Shown here: piece after piece, positions 45,177-56,965 of the stretch
How the letters are laid out: each line of letters opens with the position of its first letter
How positions within the stretch are numbered: position 1 is the stretch's first letter
Source of the DNA: Zoroaster sp. YZ-2022
Lineage: Eukaryota; Echinodermata; Asteroidea; Forcipulatida; Zoroasteridae
Assembly (NCBI GenBank): GCA_029582265.1
Contig: CM055819.1
Span: 31,349,164-31,413,163 of the forward strand
Direction of reading: 5' to 3'
Length of the DNA stretch: 64,000 nt
Position numbers and translations under genes: made by a program
The notes under the pieces: model-generated
Seen by the model: the letters and a program-made list of their open reading frames with translations, nothing else
The model's database searches: none
What the model was told of the DNA's origin: nothing

Positions 45177-47182
45177 ATGAAATTCGTCTGGCTGGTGAAG
45201 AGTGCCCTCTAGACATCGCCATTAACAGCAAGCGCAACTTGAGATTCATCCTCAGAATGGAGCCAAAAAGCCTCGCCATCTCCCAACCCAACTCTGACAT
45301 CCCATCCCAGCGCAAATCCCTTACCAGTTTTTTCGGTGTGGAGAACAGCGACTTGGCTGCACCTTACGCGGCCTCAGTCTCCACTGGGAGTCCAGTGGTC
45401 AAGGTCAAAGGTGGCTCAAAGGTCAGCAAAAAGCAGAGCTCAGTGGACTCGGCGAGCCTAAGCAGCAACAGCAGCACCAACAGCAGCAATCTGTCCAGTA
45501 CGCCCGCCAAGCAGCGGACAAAACATCTCAGCGCAGGCAACATCGGAAATGGTGGCCCACCCGGGCTGCTTCTCAAAACTCAAACGCCGAACTTTATCAG
45601 GAAGTTTCAAGCTGGCGAAGGAGCCTTGAGAAGGCTTACTAAGAAGGATAACGGCTACGGCGCAAAACTGTCTACCAAAAGTCGGCCAAATACTAGGAAG
45701 AGATCTCGCGCCAGATCATTGTCTAGTATGTTTGAGAGGGGGCTTACCCTCACTAAGAAGGAACAAAGTGATACTTTGAAACCATCTATGGAGCTGTCGA
45801 CTGAAGACACGGCTCCCGGCTTGCTGAAAGTCTTTGGGGATCAGATCTGCCCCAACGCCACCTACAAGAGTGTTTTAGCATCGGCACAGTCGTCGGCCGT
45901 TGAACTTGTGAAGGTGGTGTTAGAACGTTACTCACTGCCTGTTGACACCCACGGAGAGTATGTCCTGTGCGATGTCATTGGGAAATTTAAGACAAATCCA
46001 GAGAAAGCCTCCCGGATTTTAGGGATCACAGATGAATTTGAAGAGAAGCAGGAATGGATAACTGAGTGCATGCGGGTTATGGGTGACAGTGAGAGACCAT
46101 TGGTTGTTAAATCTTTCTGGAAACCAGAGGACGGATTTGCGAGGAAATTTGAGATCAGGCGCCGTGCTGATATTGCTGCCGGTGATGCTGACACGATAAC
46201 ACATGGTATCAATGTAAATGCAAAACGATTACAGCTGTCCAGAGCTTATTGTGCATCATCCGATGCCGTCAACTCATCAAGCATTCAGGAGCATGGACCC
46301 AAGATAGTGTTGTCATGTCCTGAAAAAGAAATCAACAATGATGAGAAGCAGAGAAGACTCTCTCTCGGTCAGTCAGAGAATGAGGAGACAGAGAGTAGCG
46401 ATGAACCAACCCCTACGAATCATCTCCTTCCCCCGCGTGATTTCCCGTACTTACTTACGCTCCACGGTAACAACCAGGAAACGGATCAAGTACTGTACCT
46501 CCTGGATGATGTTGTCTGCCTCATTGGATGCTCGTTTGACAACGACATAAATACAAGAACAGACATTGAGCTAGATTCCTTTGACGTCAACCAAGAACAT
46601 TGCAGAATACTGATCAAATATGACTCGGAAGGCAACAATACTGACATCAACCGTCATTTCAGTCTGTACATAGAACCCATTGGAGACTCAGAGGTTCTTG
46701 TAAATGGCAGCATTATTTCCCAAACCACCAAACTCAAGGCAGATGAAGTGATCGGAATCGGTGAGCATTACCTCTTCCTGTTGAAGAATCCTCTTGTTAA
46801 ACTCACCAATGCGTCAGCGTGTTTGATGAAACTGTCGACTGCATCCGGCCAATCACAAGCCCTGTCTGATCCGCACAACATCCCCATCCGTGAGAACGAT
46901 TCCAAGCCGAAACATGCAAGCCCGCACCTAGCTGCAAAGGCTCGGGAATACTCCGCCGACAGCCAGAGACTCAAGTTGTCATACCCGGTGCTGAAAGAGG
47001 ATGCCGTTCTTGAAGGGATCGCTTCACTCATCCCAGAGTTGGTTGAAGGGAAACACAGCTTCATGCTTACACTGTCTTACCTGATGTGCATGTGTGTGGA
47101 GCATTCGGCATATAACTTTGACCAAGAGAAGACCAAGCGACTTATGCTGAAAATGGCTACCCTAATTCAGACATTGGCATGG
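45177..47182 (+). CDS. RADIL: RADIL exon 4 (end of RA1, linker, RA2, FHA, start of DIL)
   Basis: 2006-bp exon, acceptor tttcag|ATG and donor GCATGG|gtaagt. It takes one base from exon 3 and leaves in phase 0 after ...QTLAW. Counting from the candidate Met2966, it covers residues 170-838. It finishes RA1 (NLRFILRM), then a Ser/Thr-rich linker (about 257-278 nearly all Ser/Asn) and a basic segment (RKRSRARSLSSMFERG). RA2 (about 384-499) begins GLLKVFGD, with ELVKVVLERY, YVLCDVIG and FEIRRR. The following DTITHGINVNAKRLQLSRA motif is characteristic of RADIL/RASIP1. The FHA domain (about 588-708) keeps H-C but lacks the Gly-Arg and Ser of phosphopeptide-binding FHA. DIL starts near residue 784 (LIPEL...FMLTLSYLMCMCVEHSA). 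RADIL is a Rap1 effector in adhesion and migration. That role is family knowledge, not shown here. Confidence 0.95.
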
Positions 47183-47292
47183 GTAAGTTTTTGCTCTTGA
47201 CTAAAGCCTCAAAGATTTTACTGATGAATGATACATGCAGAGAAACAGGGTCAGGGACAATAATTATCATCTTATTTTATCAGATGTAAGCT

Positions 47293-47551
47293 TAAACCAA
47301 AAAGTCTTCGGTTTCTGGTCATAGGTTGGCTTCAAAATCAGTGCAGTGATGTTTTGTTTTTTTTGCCAACCAGTGAAATACGTGACACATGTATACGCGG
47401 TTACTGGAACCATACCAAAGTATGGTGGCTAAGAGAGGCTGCACAAATCGGGCAAACATTCATACCCCTATGTGAAAAAAAGTTGTTTAAAACACAGCGC
47501 GGCAGAATTCCAATCAATCCAGCAATTATGGCTTGCAATCACTTCATAGCA
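47293..47551. mobile_element. Harbinger-like MITE, right end missing
   Basis: Left end degraded (aaaccaaaaagtcttcggtttctggtc), body through 'aattccaatcaatcc', then truncated. Confidence 0.7.
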
Positions 47552-47641
47552 ATGGATGTTTCTTCAAAACTAATGAGATCTTGACATAATTGGATGAATA
47601 AAAACAGCAAGGCTTTTACATCATTTACATGTAGATACATG

Positions 47642-47954
47642 TAACTCTCCTACTACTACAAGGGTCAAAATCAGTCAAAATGTTAAAATACTTGTCAATG
47701 TACATGTATATCTAGTGCACGTAAAAGTCAAACACTCAAACCTTGCGTGTAGTAAGTACAATTTACAGGTCAAAATGAGTTGACCGTTTTTGACTGGTAA
47801 AAGCATTTTCTGGTATTGTTCAGGGTGGTCAAAATGACAGTAAAAACCAGTCCAAAATGCCTCTGTGTGCACATTTGGGTCAACAGTCAAAACAAAACTG
47901 ATTTTGACCTCTATAGCTACTTGCCACTTAAGTGCAGCGATATTAGGAGGGTTA
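47642..47954 (+). mobile_element. TTAA-target MITE, family B
   Basis: ctctcctactactacaaggg at the left and tattaggagggtta at the right. Both ends are mutated but the body is intact. Confidence 0.8.
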
Positions 47955-49704
47955 GTGAATGACTTCAGTTCTAGCTAACTATGAATTTATGTTGATATTA
48001 TTTTTATACAATGTACATGTACCATAATCCATCTTCTACTGAAGTTCTACGGAGAGCTAACATTTGCAACCTTAATTTTTTTTTAATGACTGATACTCTA
48101 CAATATGATCTTGACGTAAAAGGCTTTGACCTCATGAGGTGAATGACTTCAGTTCTTGCAATCTATATGAATTCATGTTGATATTTCTTGTCAATACAAT
48201 GTACTATTAATCATCTTCTACATCTACAAAATTCTGTGGAGGGCTTACATTTGCAAACCATACTTTTTTAATGACCGATACTCCATAATATGATCCAAGC
48301 AACAGGATTTTTTATTGCTCTTGTGACAAGATATTGCTTTTAGCTGTGCAAATTATGAGCTCAGTTGTGTAAGTAATTTTTAAAGAGGAAAGGGTAGAAA
48401 TGTAGTGCTTCAAATTCCGTCTCACAAATTTTTTATAAGTTATTGTTTTTATTATATTTATAGGATCAGCCTCCATTATTCTTATGTGGCCACCGGGATG
48501 GGGAACAACTCAAAGTCAATATACATTGTTGGTGTTCTAAAAATAAAAGGAATGAAACATGAAACATACTTGGCATAAATGTGATGATATCAAATGTCCC
48601 TTGAAATATTTCTGAATAAGGTGTTTTCTCTTTACACTGTTGGTATTAAAAAAAAAAACCACATAAATGATTACAGTTTTACATGAAACTTACTTGGTGT
48701 AAAGTCGATGATGATATCAAACATCCCTTGAAATAAATCTCTGTATGAGGTGTTTTAATGTTAGTACAATTAATCAAATTAATGTTGACATGAAGATGAA
48801 GGATCTGAATGCATTTTAACTTTTGTTTTGTTTTCATTTAACGTCTTGATTCTTTTTACTCTTGAATTTAAAATTTACAGACATTTTATTGAAAGTGTAC
48901 CCATGCTGGAAATTGTTAGATTAGTATTTGTAAATTATAAGTTATTCATTTATGTGTGAATTTTCATGCTGGCAAATAACAAATTTTAAAAAATAATAAA
49001 AAAAATAAAATAAAAACTTGATTACAATTGTGTTTTATATAAATAACAGCCTATCATTAGGAATTATACAATTGAACATTGAAAAGGATCAACAGAAATA
49101 TTCTTAAATAAATATTGCCAACATATGTAGGGAATTAGTTCATACATACAAGTATACTGTAGGCTACATGTGTTCATGATAACAGTTTACAAACTTTTGT
49201 TCTCGTGATGAGCACTTTAGACAAATTACAAATGTAACATCCATTCATCATGATTAAAATGTGCAGTTGTCATTCTAAGAAATTGTCATTTTGAAAGCGG
49301 GCAGAATTAATGATTCCTGTTTGTTAAATTCCCTCGTGCACCATATCATCCACATCGTCATAATACTGTTATAGTGGTGTCCATTTGTCAATTTTTATGG
49401 CGCACTGCATTTTCTATTCCCTAATGGCTGGAATAATGGAGGCATTATGTCATCTCAGAGTCTGCGTAATTGAGGTATTAATAATGGAGAATCTTAGTTT
49501 CTCATCGTAAATTTTATTTTTACGAGTGAAGTTATGAATTAATAAAACTGAGCACAGTGTTAGCCCGAGCAAACTCAGACAGTATAAAACCGTTGCACAA
49601 TTTGACATCATTAAATATTAAAAGTTTTAAAAAGAGAACTAATTCCTCCTATTGATTGATCATTTTATCATTCAGATGGTTTTGAATGATAAAGGTACAA
49701 TGCT

Positions 49705-51255
49705 GGAGTGTGTAATGCTTGCTGAATGGTACAATTGTGATGAATGCATCTAATTCTGTACATGGTACTGTAATCTACACAGCTAATCCATCATTCATAG
49801 ACAGACAGTTGTCAAATGGTACTGTGGGGAATGCATCTAATTCTGTACATGGTACTGTAATCTTCACAGCTAATCCATCATTCATAGACAGACAGTTGTC
49901 AAATGGTACTGTGTGGTGAATGCATCTAAACTGTACATGCATGATACTGTAATCTACACAGCTAATCCATCATTCATAGACAGACGGTTGTCAAATGGTA
50001 CTGTGTGGTGAATGCATCTAAACTGTACATGCATGATACTGTAATCTACACAGCTAATCCATCATTCATAGACAGACGGTTGTCAAATGGTACTGTGTGG
50101 GGAATGCATCTAAACTGTACATGCATGGTACTGTAATCTACACAGCTAATCCACCATTCATAGACAGACGGTTGTCAAATGGTACTGTGTGGTGAATGCA
50201 TCTAAACTGTACATGCATGATACTGTAATCTACACAGCTAATCCACCATTCATAGACAGACGGTTGTCAAATGGTACTGTGTGGTGAATGCATCTAAACT
50301 GTACATGCATGGTACTGTAATCTACACAGCTAATCCATCATTCATAGACAGACGGTTGTCAAATGGTACTGTGTGGTGAATGCATCTAAACTGTACATGG
50401 TACTGTTATCTACACAGCTAATCCATCATTCATAAACAGACAGTTGTCAAATGGTACTGTGTGGTGAATGCATCTAAACTGTACATGCATGATACTGTTA
50501 TCTACACAGCTAATCCACCATTCATAAACAGACAGTTGTCAAATGGTACTGTGTGGTGAATGCATCTAAACTGTACATGGTACTGTTATCTACACAGCTA
50601 ATCCACCATTCATAAACAGACAGTTGTCAAATGGTACTGTGTGGTGAATGCATCTAAACTGTACATGATACTGTTATCTACACAGCTAATCCACCATTCA
50701 TAAACAGACAGTTGTCAAATGGTACTGTGTGGTGAATGCATCTAAACTGCATACTGTTATCTACACAGCTTATCCACCATTCATAAACAGACAGTTGTCA
50801 AATGGTACTGTGTGGTGAATGCATCTAAACTGTACATGATACTGTTATCTACACAGCTTATCCACCATTCATAAACAGACAGTTGTCAAATGGTACTGTG
50901 TGGTGAATGCATCTAAACTGTACATGATACTGTTATCTACACAGCTTATCCACCATTCATAAACAGACAGTTGTCAAATGGTACTGTGTGATGAATGCAT
51001 CTAAACTGTACATGGTACTGTTATCTACACAGCTAATCCACCATTCATAAACAGACAGTTGTCAAATGGTACTGTGTGGTGAATACATCTAAACTGTACA
51101 TGGTGCTGTTATCTACACAGCTAATCCACCATTCATAAACAGACAGTTGTCAAATGGTACTGTGTGGTGAATGCATCGAACTGTACATGGTGCTGTTATC
51201 TACACAGCTTACATTGTATCTACCATTCATAAACAGATGGTTGTCTCATTTTGAA
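49705..51255 (+). repeat. Minisatellite, ~17 copies of an 83-93 bp unit
   Basis: The unit runs 'gtggtgaatgcatctaaact', 'gtacatg(catg)atactgt', 'atctacacagctaatccacc', 'attcataaacagacagttgt', 'caaatggtactgt'. Left copies carry 'catagacagacggttg' and the extra catg (about 93 bp). Right copies carry 'cataaacagacagttg' and lack it (about 83-88 bp). The ends fade into partial units. No conserved reading frame. Confidence 0.95.
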
Positions 51256-51373
51256 TGGTCAGTCAACTTGCTGGAAAGTTGTAGGAGAGTTATGACTAGG
51301 TTAACATTCTTTATTATAGTCTTTTTTCTAGCCTTCCTGGCAAACCATGCACACATGTAGAAGTAGGAATCAC

Positions 51374-51600
51374 TTAAAGGGACAGCTAGTATCGTCTCAA
51401 TCAGAGCAGACTTTCAACAGGGCATGGAATCGGTGTCCTAGTTTAAGATGAACACAGTGACTGGAAATTACTGGCTTATTTATGCAGCAGCAATGGTAAT
51501 ATGACCTTATCATGTGGGGGTACGTATTATTTTCAGTCACTGAGTTAATCTAAAACTAGCACTCTGTGCCATGTTGATCGTGATGATATTCAGTGGCAAA
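51374..51600. mobile_element. TTAA-flanked MITE, family D
   Basis: Left end ttaaagggacagctagtatcg. The right end is degraded (gatcgtgatgatattc). The body matches the 27877 copy. Confidence 0.75.
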
Positions 51601-54043
51601 AGACAAGACAAATTGGAACAGAAAAAAAAAAAAACATTTATTTATACTCGGTACTTGTTTTTATACCACAATGTGATCTGCTTCTTTTATATTGTGGAAG
51701 GTGTGGTAATGCCGACGGTGCCAGCTTGGCTGAGTCTCATTCATGTATAGTTTACGCTTGTGCTGCGCATTCAAGTTCTGACGTGTAACTTAAATCTTCT
51801 GAACCTTAAAATTGGGACAAAAAATGGCTTTGCCCCCCCCCCCACACACACACACACACACACTAAGAAGGCTGGCTACGTACCCGATGATAATGTCCCT
51901 TTGATAATAATTAATAATAACAAACAATTCTTATACATGTATATCACTGTGTAGTCCCACTGCGCTTACAGAGAGAAAAGGTAAAACAACGCATACATGT
52001 ATAAAAAAATCAATACGTTTTCTTTTCCAGTCTCTTCCATGCAATAAATGATCTTATATCACCAAAACACAGTAAATAAAATGGAAAAGGTATTATAGAA
52101 ACTGAAAACATGTATGGAACATGCATCAATGTTTCAAAATAATCCCATTGACAGAGGGGAGGGGGGGGGAGAAGGAGCAATAATTTGTTTCAGTGAATGC
52201 AACGACCAAATAACATCACAGTAGGGTACTGATAGAACCACAAATTCACCAAGATAGACCCATTTAGAGTGACTAGTACATGTAGGGATCATGGTCCCTC
52301 CCTGCCCCTCTTTGACTGTCCCGGTAATGCTTGCCATCCAGTAAACGTCTCAACAGGTCTTGATCAATTATTCATGAGATGCAGATCAATACTAGCTGAT
52401 CCTGCGAATATACATGTATGCTGTGTGATCACACTATTGATTACAATGCCCTGGGATATTTTCTAAATTTGAGGCACGCTCATCTTGTAGGACTAATCTT
52501 CTATAAATCAGGTCAGGGGAAAATCTTTAATGGGCTTTGAATTGCTTACATGTAATTACTGGAACTAAACAGATCGAAAGTCACAGATATCATGGCACAG
52601 TGCAGGATTGTTTCCGGGGGGTTAATTAGTTTTGTAAATTTCTGGAAGATATGTACAGCATTGCATGGTGGCAAGTACTGCTTACTCTTTGAAGGTACAC
52701 GTTATTTCACATTAACCAGAAAACATTGAAAATGTATTCAGATTTTTTTTGGTTGTATTTTTCTAATGTGGTTTATACTCCTTCCTTCATTCAAACTTGA
52801 AATTATTGGCAATTAAATTCACTTTTAATTTTCTTAAGTCAGTTTTGGCTGCAATTTTACCACTTGGTTATTTGTAAAATTACCAATTCTGAACCTTATC
52901 AAATTTGAGTGTGATACATGACTTCGGTGTGAGCATATAGGCCTAGAGGGCTGGTCAGAGTATGAGCCAGGATTTGGAGATAGGGCATCCAAATTATTTT
53001 TTTTATTCTTTGAAAAACAGGGTATCCAAAACTTAAACTTACATTACGTTTGCATGTGTACTGCAAATAAAACAGGGTGTCCATTTAGCAAACTGGGCGT
53101 CCAAAAGACACTCAAATGTATTGATCGCTATTACTGTGGGGCTGGTCTGAAGTCTGCTTATGTCCCCTAGAAATACATGTAATTCCTACTAAAAAAGGGG
53201 TTTGTTTACAGCCCCCTAACCCCAGCCCACCCCGTCACCCTCCAGGGTTATACACTAGGAAGGTTTGCATAGAAGAATCTAAATTTTTTAATGAGTTGGA
53301 AAATAATGCTGCGTCTAAAGAAAAAAATTAATGGTTTTACTTGTAGAGCATGTTTTGATTTGAGCTTACTGCTAGGTAAATGATACATGTAAACATACAT
53401 GTAAATGAAATATACAGGCAAGCCTCAAATTCCCCTGAACTGTAATGGACGCAATTACCTCTGTTGCCCTTGGTCTTTGCCTTAGTGCCTCTTGAAATGT
53501 TCCCAGTAGACATTTCAATTTTCTAATTATGGAAGTGCCCTTTGCCAAGAGAACATTTCCGAGAAGTGAAATTCAAGGCCTACAAAATAGATACAAATGT
53601 AATTAAGATATATAGAAATTAAACTACATTAAATAAATACATATAAAACGAATGTATACATGTGTATAAAGAGCCTGAATAATTTTTTTTTTTTAAATTA
53701 GGTAATAGAGCTTTTGATAAAATGGTGAAAATATTTAAGCTTTATTTCTTACAAAGATTTTTGTTAATTTAATTTTCATCACAGGAATTGAAATTTGTCA
53801 ATCAGGAAGTACTACAAACACAATAGTCTCAATTGATGTTTTGTATCATTTCACTGTCTTTGCACTAAATATATTATTTCATTTTAATGTATTTTTTAAT
53901 TGAATAGAGAATTGTTTTAATTGGATTATGTTAGATTATTTGTATTAGCTATATGATAAATGGGTGGATGTAAATAATGTACATGTATGTTGAAGTTAAT
54001 GCATGTTGAAGTTGATGGAGAATATGTGTAAGTAGGTGAATTT

Positions 54044-54392
54044 TATAGGTTGGTGAAATTCTTGCGTCGGGTGATAAACAATTGATTTAATTTTGCCTGA
54101 TGTGTGTACAGCACTGCATACTCAGTGCTTTCCGAGTGTCTGTGAAAAAACTTCACAGGTGACTCAGGCAGGATTCGAACCCGCGACCTCCTGCTTACTA
54201 GTACAGACGTCTTAACCTCTCGACCACCGAGCTTGCCCGATGTTGATTGGCCGGCTAGAATCCTATATAGCAGCGGGTTCCGCGATAGATATAGGTTGGT
54301 GAAATTCTTGCGTTGGTCATAAACAATTGATTTAATTTGCACTGAGTCTGCAGTGCTATACACACGTCGGTGTCGGGCAAAATTAAATCAAT
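54044..54392 (-). mobile_element. SINE family A, unit plus inverted fragment
   Basis: Minus-strand unit with B box (ggattcgaaccc), joining segment 'cctatatagcagcgggttcc', a second start of the unit, then a plus-strand tail fragment (gcagtgctatacacacgtcgg). It ends about 130 bases before exon 5. Confidence 0.8.
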
Positions 54393-54519
54393 AGGTGAAT
54401 TTTGTTATTCAAACCTGTTAAATCTGAAAATCCTATTTCCATAGCCTACTAATACTAAAATATATCCACTATTTAATAAAAACAGCATTTAAGTATTACT
54501 TCTTTTTTTTCTATTTCAG

Positions 54520-54557
54520 GACAAGACAAAAGAGATTGCTACAAATCACCAAGAAAA
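54520..54557 (+). CDS. RADIL: RADIL exon 5 (38-bp microexon in DIL)
   Basis: Acceptor ctatttcag|GAC and donor GAAAA|gtaaga. It reads DKTKEIATNHQE plus two bases. It directly follows ...TLAW of exon 4, and human RADIL has a W-E-K-T-K-E-L motif at this point, so the exon is well supported despite its size. Its length is not a multiple of three, so skipping it would shift the frame in the DIL domain. Confidence 0.9.
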
Positions 54558-54800
54558 GTAAGATCATTTATCAGAAAAATGGAAAAGATAATTTCACGTA
54601 TATAAAATGATTAATTTTGATGAGGTACAAGTACAGCTGCTATAAAGCAGAATAAAAAATAATTAGCAATTAAGGTTTGAAACCTGTCTAAAACGAGCTT
54701 AAAATGAAGGGAAAATATTGTATTTGATAACATATGTTAATTTCAGTCTGGTAATTTTCAAGAAATTGTATCATAAAACTCACTTGTGAATGTTTCGTCT

Positions 54801-54890
54801 CTATGGAGTGCCATGGAGTGCCATGGAGTGCCATGGAGTGCCATGGAGTGCCATGGAGTGCCATGGAGTGCCATGGAGTGCCATGGAGTC
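54801..54890 (+). repeat. 10-bp minisatellite (ccatggagtg)x9
   Basis: Nine 10-bp units, the first (ctatggagtg) and last (ccatggagtc) each with one change. It abuts the head of a SINE B whose family head reads 'agtgccatggtcgag', so the unit is an expansion of the SINE's first bases. Confidence 0.95.
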
Positions 54891-55261
54891 CCATGGTCGA
54901 GTGGTCTAGTGCATCGGATTTGTGTTCTGATGGCCGAGTCGTCAGAATGTGGGTTCGAATCCCAACCGCGACCGTGGTGCTTGTGTCCTTGAGCAAGACA
55001 CTTACCATAATTGCTTCTCTCCACCCAGGGGGTAAATGGGTACCTGTGAGGGCAGAGTTGGTTGTTGTGTTTGATTAGCCCTATATGCGCTGTAATGGCA
55101 GCAATTGAGCATACTCCCCAGGGAGCTGAGATGTTTTCAGGAATGATTTATGCACCTGATGAGCAGGGGTAATAATGTAATGCGCCTTGAGCACCAGTTT
55201 GGTGGATACGTGCGCTATATAAGTCCACATTATTATTATTATTATTTATTATTATTATTAT
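54891..55261 (+). mobile_element. tRNA-derived SINE, family B
   Basis: Head catggtcgagtggtctagtg, B box gggttcgaatccc, body and 3' tail 'gagcaccagtttggtggata', ending in ATT repeats. Nearly the complement of the 33149 copy. Confidence 0.9.
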
Positions 55262-55459
55262 GTAGTCACGTCTTTTTGAGAATACAGCGAACAAATTTGA
55301 CATGTTTTTAATGTTTTGCAAAATGTTGCTGGACGACAACTTATGTTATAAATTCGACCAAACACTCAATTCCTGTCTTTATCTACGATGGAAGCACATC
55401 AGTCCAAATCATTTCTCATCATGATCATCGATGTTTACACTCAATGAGATTTTTAGATA

Positions 55460-55706
55460 ATAAGGGGACAGTATCGTCACGATCAGAGCAGACTTTCGAC
55501 AGGGCATAGAATCGATGTCCTAGTTTAAGAGTGATAAATAAATAAATAAGTGATAAATAAAAGTGATTGAAAGTTACTGGCTCAAATATGCAGCAGCAAA
55601 GGTAACATGACCTTGTCATGTGGGGTATTATGGAAGTCACTGAGTTAATCTAAAATTAGCATTCTGATTCCATGCCCTGTTGATCATGACAATACTGCCG
55701 CTTTAA
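55460..55706. mobile_element. TTAA-flanked MITE, family D
   Basis: aaggggacagtatcgtcacg at the left and tgacaatactgccgctttaa at the right, with a small 'gtgataaataaataa' expansion inside. Confidence 0.8.
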
Positions 55707-56002
55707 TTCAATAATCTGTTAATTACCTTCCCTTTAAGAATAACATTCTGCTTAGGTTATTTTTTTTTTTTTTTTAATAATCAGCTCTGATGAATCAACC
55801 CCTTGCCTCACATCTCAGTTTGATATACATAGAGGCCACCTTCAATGTTTTTAATGAACATCACTCCACTTTTTCTAACATCAGTGTAAAAAATTTATCA
55901 GCTTTTGTTGTTTTAAATCATTTATTCCATCAATAAATTGTAAACTTCAGTAAACGCAGTTTAAATTTCACCCCCCCCCCCCAAAAAAATCTTTTTGGAC
56001 AG

Positions 56003-56258
56003 ACCCAGCAATGTTCAGTCAGTCGTGGAGTCCATCTTCCCCGACCTCAAGATCATTTTTTGCCTGCTTGCCAATGCCCTGGAGATCCTCAACCTTCTCC
56101 AGACCAGCATGGGAGATTACATCACCGCCAGCCAGCCGGGGGAAGGGGAGAATGATGAGAAGTCGGTTGGGGGCTCCGGGATTGAGGATGAGGCTTTGGT
56201 TGAGTTGGAGGAGGTGGTGATGTATACGTTTCAGCAGGCAGTCTATTACCTGACCAAG
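56003..56258 (+). CDS. RADIL: RADIL exon 6 (DIL domain)
   Basis: Acceptor ttggacag|ACC and donor ACCAAG|gtaagg. The first base completes a Lys codon with exon 5, then 85 codons: PSNVQSVVESIFPDLKI, then ILNLLQTSM, an acidic/Gly insert (GEGENDEKSVGGSG), and EEVVMYTFQQAVYYLTK. The last motif matches the 'EEVVLYAFQQCVYYVSK' region of vertebrate RADIL as I remember it. DIL (dilute) domains are helical. In RADIL the region supports membrane or partner binding, but no specific partner can be read from the sequence. Confidence 0.95.
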
Positions 56259-56646
56259 GTAAGGTACAACATGTCCGAGTAGTTTCTCCCGCCAAGTTAC
56301 AGTAGGACGTTATATTGTGACATAAGTGACTTTTTTTTTATGAACCAATATTTATATGATGAATTCCCTAGCAATTAAACATGTGTTATATTCAATTTTG
56401 AAATAGCAGAAATGTCAGCTATCTTTATAAAGTGTAGGTCGTATGATTTGCTTATAAATCTGCTTCCTCTAAATCTGCAGCTGTGCAATTTCATAGCCAT
56501 TCTGTAAGCATTTCAGATTTGATTGAATGTAATGTCTTCCACATTTCTTGCTAATTTGTTTGTTTGTTGGGGTGTTTGTTTGTATGTTGGTTATTGGGTG
56601 TATTTTATCTATTTAAATAGCAGTTATAAAGCGTCCCTGATCATTA

Positions 56647-56965
56647 ATTAACCCTAATCTTCCCAATTCTTCCGAAATCCTCTTTGCTAAAGTGAAGGAT
56701 TTTGAAGGATTGAGGTTACATGCTCTTTGCTAAAGTGAAGGATTTTGGAGGATTGAGGTCATTAGGCATACTTGCCTTTCCATGGTACATGTACATCCAT
56801 GTTTGTTGTGGTGATTGCTTGGGTCAGTGGACACTGTTTATTGTTCCATGCATGCAGGGAGGGTCCCTGGCCATGTACATGTATCACAGAATAGAAACAC
56901 ATGTGTGCACATGTCATGTGCTTGCTTTACTACTGAAGGATTTTGGAGGATTCAGGTTATGTGTA
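56647..56965. repeat. CCCTAA-type MITE remnant with internal repeats
   Basis: Left end ttaaccctaatcttccc. The inside has repeated 'gctaaagtgaaggattttg' and 'gaggattgaggt'. The right TTAA end is lost. Confidence 0.5.

Larger units (their letters stand above)
47183..54519 (+). other. RADIL intron 4
   Basis: gtaagt to tttcag, 7.3 kb. It contains a truncated Harbinger-like MITE, a family B MITE, a ~1.5-kb minisatellite, a family D MITE and a SINE A pair. In 47960-49690 there are only diverged direct repeats (for example 'gaatgacttcagttct' twice at 47950 and 48140, 'acatgaaacttacttgg' around 48560 and 48680). In 51600-54040 I see simple repeats (CA run near 51843, C runs) and one 'TTAGCCAGG'-type repeat near 52965-53130. 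Confidence 0.9.
54558..56002 (+). other. RADIL intron 5
   Basis: gtaaga to ggacag, 1.4 kb. Contains a 10-bp minisatellite fused to a SINE B (54801-55261) and a family D MITE (55460-55706). The acceptor is preceded by a C13-type run and 'aaaaaaatctttttggacag'. Confidence 0.9.

Noticed and set aside
49705..51255. CRISPR-like regular repeats
   Set aside because: Whole units repeat without unique spacers, in a eukaryotic intron. It is a minisatellite.
54688..55078. Repetitive HGTPWHSMAL-like and MECHGVPWS-like frames
   Set aside because: They are translations of the 10-bp minisatellite joined to SINE B.
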